In this document: positions 13,923 through 16,720 of the stretch, one piece after another
How positions within the stretch are numbered: the stretch's first letter is position 1
Layout of the letters: each line of letters begins with the position of its first letter
Assembly: GCA_049653745.1 (NCBI GenBank)
Contig: JBASGW010000058.1
Coordinates: forward strand, 1-16,720
From: CANDYO01 sp049653745
Lineage (GTDB): Bacteria; Pseudomonadota; Alphaproteobacteria; Rickettsiales; CANDYO01
Reading direction: 5' to 3'
DNA length: 16,720 bases
The notes under the pieces: model-generated
What the model was told of the DNA's origin: nothing
Database searches by the model: none
The model's input: the letters and a program-made list of their open reading frames with translations, nothing else
Position numbers and translations under genes: made by a program

Positions 13923-15440
13923 TTATCTATTACCTGATAATCCAGCATAAGTTTGTGCTTGCAATAATTCTTGGCGCTTTTTAGGGGATGTTGGTATAAC
14001 TATTTTTCCAGTTTTTTTGTCTGTATGTTCTGTTAGAATTTTTTTCATATTCTCATGGTGTGCTTGAGTTGTTGATGTTTTTTCGTCAATTCGTTTTTTC
14101 AATTCTTCTCTTGATTCTATTTTTATTCCAAACTTATTAACCATAGATTTTATTCCAGGTAGTTTAGCTATAGATTCTTTTCTCTCAGGACTTATTATAG
14201 GATTTAATTCACCTTGTAGGTGAGAGGCCTTTTTTTGTAGAGCGGATTCCATTTTTTGTTCTTGTCCAGTTAAATTAGAGGTATTTAAGGCTTTTTCTGC
14301 AGCTGCTAACATTTGTGTTTGCTTGTCTGTTTTTGTTAAATCGGAAAGATGCTCAGCTTCTTCTTTTTCCATAAGAAGAATTTTCTTTCCAATACCAATG
14401 TTTTCAGCCATTCCAGCTGTGATATGTGTGGATGCTGACGCGCTGTGCACAGCCGCCACTATAGGTGCTGCTCCTGTAGCTAAGCCAGCCGATGCAACAG
14501 TTCCTGTTACTGCAACAGCTGATATAAACCAATTTTTAAATGTATCTTTTCTATCTTTTCGTGCTTGAGTTAAAGTTTCTTTATTGCATAGTTCGGTTTC
14601 ACCTTTAAAGGCCATGCTGGCACTTATAACATTTATTTTTGCGGTATGTCCAATTAAAGCGGCAGTTTTAAAAGGGAAGTTAGCTAAGTGAACTCCCATG
14701 GTCATGATGGCTCCAGCCGTTTGTCTCCCGCGGTATGAAATAATTCTAGCTAGTGGTCGAGACATAATTACGCTACTAAATTTTACTTGAGCGGTTTTTT
14801 TTTCACCTTTTTCATCATTATATTCAATTGGAACTCCGTTTAATAAAGTTTTTGCTGCATATTTTGTTGTATTAATCGCTGCTGATGCGATTTTTCCGAA
14901 CATGCTTTTGCCTTTATCTTCCATTGCATTATTTATTATGTTTTTGAAATCAGAGAAAATTTTGCCGTTCACCTTATTCGCTGGAATTTCTTGTTTTATG
15001 CCACTTTCATCCAAATGTTGAATTGGTGTTCCTTCTAATAAAGCTTTTGCATATTGACCTGTATTTCTAATCCTTGCTGCCGTTCTTCCTAAAAAACCTA
15101 AAAAACCTTTTCTTTCCGTAGTGTTAACTTGTTCAAAATCTGGTTTTACATCAAATATTGGAGGCTTTTCACTCAGTCTAGTTTGTGCCCCCATGCGTAC
15201 TCTATCTATTAATTTTCTGGGGCCCGACATAGCATTTAGAGATTCTAGGGCGCGTGTATTCAGGAAGTCAACTACTCCATCTAGCCCTCCAGGTTGCAAA
15301 ATGCCCTTCTTAATGTCGGATTCGGGAGAGGAGATCTCAGATGATTCGCTGCCCCTGCTACTCATTGATAGCGTGCCTACTGTACTTTCTGAATCTCTTT
15401 CTCCATCTTTTAATGGTTGGTTTTCGCCGCTATCAGTCAT
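13923..15440 (-). CDS. Unknown 505-residue protein with duplicated internal module, candidate effector
   Basis: I recognise no family. Residues 1-45 are Ser/Glu/Asp-rich and probably disordered. Two similar modules of about 40 residues follow: 115-151 (A-R-I-R-N-T-G-Q-Y-A-K-A-L-L-E-G-T-P-I) and 180-216 (A-A-I-N-T-T-K-Y-A-A-K-T-L-L-N-G-V-P-I), roughly 40% identical, each ending in an acidic D-E-x-G-x-K turn. A Gly/Ala/Val-rich hydrophobic stretch at about 304-333 could insert in a membrane. The C-terminal 170 residues are charged and helical, with possible coiled-coil, and the tail is basic. There is no N-terminal signal peptide. The ATG at 15440 has AGGA at 15449-15446, five bases upstream. 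The style fits secreted or surface-acting proteins of intracellular bacteria, but this is inference from composition only. It is downstream of rlmB on the same strand, with a 65-base gap. Confidence 0.75.
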   Translation of the reverse strand: MTDSGENQPLKDGERDSESTVGTLSMSSRGSESSEISSPESDIKKGILQPGGLDGVVDFLNTRALESLNAMSGPRKLIDRVRMGAQTRLSEKPPIFDVKPDFEQVNTTERKGFLGFLGRTAARIRNTGQYAKALLEGTPIQHLDESGIKQEIPANKVNGKIFSDFKNIINNAMEDKGKSMFGKIASAAINTTKYAAKTLLNGVPIEYNDEKGEKKTAQVKFSSVIMSRPLARIISYRGRQTAGAIMTMGVHLANFPFKTAALIGHTAKINVISASMAFKGETELCNKETLTQARKDRKDTFKNWFISAVAVTGTVASAGLATGAAPIVAAVHSASASTHITAGMAENIGIGKKILLMEKEEAEHLSDLTKTDKQTQMLAAAEKALNTSNLTGQEQKMESALQKKASHLQGELNPIISPERKESIAKLPGIKSMVNKFGIKIESREELKKRIDEKTSTTQAHHENMKKILTEHTDKKTGKIVIPTSPKKRQELLQAQTYAGLSGNR

Positions 15441-15505
15441 AATTTTCCTATTTCCTTGTGAATTTTTATTTAAGGCAATTTTACCCTAGTGTTATTAATA
15501 ATAGG

Positions 15506-16261
15506 TTAATTTATCTGCTTTAATTTAGAAAATTCATACATAGCAATGGCAGCGGCATTAGAAACATTTAAGCTTTCGGCATTTGAAGAAATAGAGATTT
15601 TAGCAATGTAATCGCAGTTGTCTTTGGTGAGTTTACGCATGCCAACATCTTCAGAGCCCATTATAAACACTATTTTTTCTGATAAAATTTTAGAGGAGAG
15701 TTCAATATTAGTGTTCCCATCAAGGCCAATAACCCAATATCCCTCTTGTTTTAGTTGCTTGATGCATTGAGCTATATTAGTTACATGCACCATGGGCACC
15801 ACTTCACAAGCTCCGGCAGAGGTTTTGATAATTGTGTTGTTTTCTTTGGGGCTGTTATTTTCTGGTAATATAACTGCGTCAATGCCAAAGGCTGCGCCTG
15901 ATCTAATAATTGCACCAACATTATGTGGGTCAGTAACTTGGTCTAATATCACAAGGCATGAAGTTTGTTTGTTGGAGGTGCTTTCTAAAATATCTTCAAT
16001 GCTTAATTCTTTTAATGGAGCTACTTCAAGAATAATGTTCTGATGATTGCTTCCCATGGGCAGCATCATATTTAAATCTCGTGCTTCGCGCAGCTGAACA
16101 TTTATTTTTAGCTCTGGATAAGCAGTTTGCAGCTCTTCCCACATTGCTTTAGTGGTGTGAAGAATTTTGCATTTACGCCTTGGATTATTTAAAGCTGCGG
16201 TAACTGGATGTTTGCCAAAAATTAATAGAGGAAGATTATTGTTTGTTTTTTTAAAAGACAT
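15506..16261 (-). CDS. rlmB: 23S rRNA (guanosine-2'-O-)-methyltransferase RlmB (SpoU/TrmH family)
   Basis: RlmB uses SAM to methylate the ribose of a conserved guanosine (G2251 in E. coli numbering) in the peptidyl-transferase region of 23S rRNA. The 251-residue protein has the N-terminal substrate-binding domain with I-F-G-K-H-P-V near 14-20. It has the three SPOUT knot motifs: D-P-H-N-V-G-A-I-I-R at 111-120 (motif 1, catalytic Arg120), I-V-F-I-M-G-S-E-D-V-G-M-R at 197-209 (motif 2), and E-S-L-N-V-S-N-A-A-A-I-A at 229-240 (motif 3). S-A-G-A-C-E-V-V-P near 148-156 is also typical. In motif 2 the common E-G-K-G is replaced by E-D-V-G, a mild variation. It is divergent from the tRNA-tuf unit. 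Confidence 0.92.
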   Translation of the reverse strand: MSFKKTNNNLPLLIFGKHPVTAALNNPRRKCKILHTTKAMWEELQTAYPELKINVQLREARDLNMMLPMGSNHQNIILEVAPLKELSIEDILESTSNKQTSCLVILDQVTDPHNVGAIIRSGAAFGIDAVILPENNSPKENNTIIKTSAGACEVVPMVHVTNIAQCIKQLKQEGYWVIGLDGNTNIELSSKILSEKIVFIMGSEDVGMRKLTKDNCDYIAKISISSNAESLNVSNAAAIAMYEFSKLKQIN

Positions 16262-16300
16262 AATTGTTGTTATAATTTACTAAAACTGATGTTAAAATGA

Positions 16301-16329
16301 TTGACAGATCATATAAGATATACTAAAAA
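16301..16329 (+). promoter_or_regulatory. Probable promoter of the tRNA-Tyr-tRNA-Gly-tuf unit
   Basis: A perfect TTGACA at 16301-16306 is followed after 17 bases by TAAAAA (16324-16329, 4 of 6). It would start a leader of about 40 bases before the tRNA-Tyr 5' end. It lies in the divergent spacer from rlmB. The -10 is only fair. Confidence 0.45.
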
Positions 16330-16376
16330 TAGCAATCCCATATGTTAAATTATGAATTTAAACTATGGTAATATGT

Positions 16377-16463
16377 GGAGAGATGGCCGAGCGGTTAAAG
16401 GCAACAGACTGTAAATCTGTCCGTGTAATGCGTACGAAGGTTCGAATCCTTCTCTCTCCACCA
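16377..16463 (+). tRNA. tRNA-Tyr (anticodon GUA)
   Basis: The 87-base gene has a seven-pair acceptor stem (GGAGAGA with TCTCTCC), a D-arm with GCGGTTAAAGGC, anticodon stem ACAGA/TCTGT with loop CTGTAAA (anticodon at 16411-16413), a long class II variable arm typical of bacterial tRNA-Tyr, and a T-loop TTCGAAT. CCA is encoded at 16461-16463. Confidence 0.95.
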
Positions 16464-16471
16464 TATAATTT

Positions 16472-16545
16472 GCGGGTGTAGCTCAATGGTAGAGCCCCAG
16501 CCTTCCAAGCTGGCCGCGTGGGTTCGATTCCCATCACCCGCTCCA
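16472..16545 (+). tRNA. tRNA-Gly (anticodon UCC)
   Basis: The 74-base gene has acceptor stem GCGGGTG/CACCCGC, a D-arm GCTCAATGGTAGAGC, anticodon stem CCAGC/GCTGG with loop CTTCCAA (anticodon TCC at 16504-16506), a T-loop TTCGATT, discriminator T and encoded CCA. It lies 8 bases after tRNA-Tyr and is surely co-transcribed with it. Confidence 0.95.
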
Positions 16546-16557
16546 TTTATTAATTAT

Positions 16558-16613
16558 CCTCGCTGCTTTGTTTAAGCCAGTGTGGATGCTCATATTTTTA
16601 AAAGAAGCAGGAG
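16558..16613 (+). promoter_or_regulatory. tuf leader with Shine-Dalgarno site inside a possible hairpin
   Basis: The 79-base spacer between tRNA-Gly and tuf carries AGGAGA at 16609-16614. An upstream arm, CTC at 16559-16561 plus CTGCTT at 16563-16568 with one bulged G, can pair with AAGCAG-GAG at 16605-16613 and so cover that site. The loop between the arms is about 36 bases. Whether it folds in vivo is unknown. Confidence 0.35.
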
Positions 16614-16624
16614 AAGTAAATAAA

Positions 16625-16720
16625 ATGGCCAAGGAAAAATTTGAAAGAAATAAGCCGCACTGTAATATAGGAACTATTGGTCACGTGGATCATGGTAAAA
16701 CAACCTTAACAGCGGCAATT
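16625..16720 (+). CDS. tuf: Elongation factor Tu, N-terminal fragment (continues past the right edge)
   Basis: Only the first 32 codons are in the window. The protein begins M-A-K-E-K-F-E-R-N-K-P-H and continues I-G-T-I-G-H-V-D-H-G-K-T-T-L-T-A-A-I, which holds the G1/P-loop of EF-Tu (G-H-V-D-H-G-K-T). EF-Tu delivers aminoacyl-tRNA to the ribosome using GTP. The start follows AGGAGA, 10 bases upstream of the ATG. A tuf gene after tRNA-Tyr and tRNA-Gly recalls the E. coli tRNA-tufB arrangement, in which tRNA-Thr also lies between glyT and tufB; no tRNA-Thr is present here. Confidence 0.96.
   Translation, partial: MAKEKFERNKPHCNIGTIGHVDHGKTTLTAAI

Noticed and set aside
14323..14568. 81-residue plus-strand frame
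   Set aside because: Antisense shadow of the 505-residue gene; Ala/Val-rich content mirrors the hydrophobic stretch on the other strand.
14786..14808. Run of nine T (nine A on the coding strand) in the 505-residue gene as a slippage switch
   Set aside because: A/T runs of 8-9 occur several times in this AT-rich window (also in lnt and the AEC gene), so it is not distinctive.
15121..15489. 122-residue plus-strand frame
   Set aside because: Antisense to the start of the 505-residue gene, whose ATG has a well-placed ribosome binding site; no own signals.
15792..16043. 83-residue plus-strand frame
   Set aside because: Antisense to rlmB, which has all SpoU motifs over this interval.
16358..16546. 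Minus-strand 62-residue open frame reading M-G-I-E-P-T-R and similar
   Set aside because: It is the antisense of the two tRNA genes; this kind of frame is a well-known false protein in databases.
1..16720. CRISPR array, insertion sequence, prophage or toxin-antitoxin module
   Set aside because: No regularly spaced repeats, transposase or integrase motifs, terminal inverted repeats or recognisable toxin-antitoxin pair were seen.

Overview
The window is a gene-dense, strongly AT-rich stretch of bacterial chromosome. MipZ (the alphaproteobacterial division-site ATPase), the alphaproteobacterial style of the other housekeeping proteins, the base composition and the presence of orphan, effector-like proteins together suggest an alphaproteobacterium. 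An intracellular or host-associated member of the Rickettsiales is most likely. This is inference from composition and protein style; the genus cannot be named from the sequence alone.

Left block (1-5510, all minus strand). The block reads leftwards. It starts with a 68-residue hypothetical protein, then a LysE/ArgO-type amino-acid exporter (4-base overlap), then lnt (apolipoprotein N-acyltransferase, 2-base gap). An orphan SAM-dependent methyltransferase follows, then a YfgM-like TPR membrane protein and bamB, the outer-membrane-assembly lipoprotein, which runs off the left edge. Lnt finishes lipoproteins and BamB is one, so this block is largely about envelope biogenesis.

Middle block (5651-13828, all plus strand). 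It opens with an AEC-family permease. Next comes a 674-residue protein with an N-terminal degenerate repeat solenoid and a C-terminal TcdA/TcdB-like glycosyltransferase fold, the best effector candidate here. A tight trhO-mipZ-recF operon follows (tRNA uridine hydroxylation, division-site placement, recombination repair). After it lies a 121-residue acidic orphan that carries its own extended -10 promoter, a strong Shine-Dalgarno site and a long terminator hairpin. The block ends with a complete ABC exporter half-transporter.

Right block (13923-16720). A 505-residue orphan protein with an internally duplicated module and rlmB (23S rRNA 2'-O-methyltransferase) lie on the minus strand. Divergent from them are tRNA-Tyr(GUA), tRNA-Gly(UCC) and the first 32 codons of tuf (EF-Tu) on the plus strand.

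No insertion sequence, CRISPR array, prophage or rRNA gene was seen, and no gene-free stretch exceeds 300 bases. The least explained items are the repeat-glycosyltransferase, the 505-residue protein, the 121-residue orphan, and an out-of-character run of nine G/C bases inside the exporter gene.
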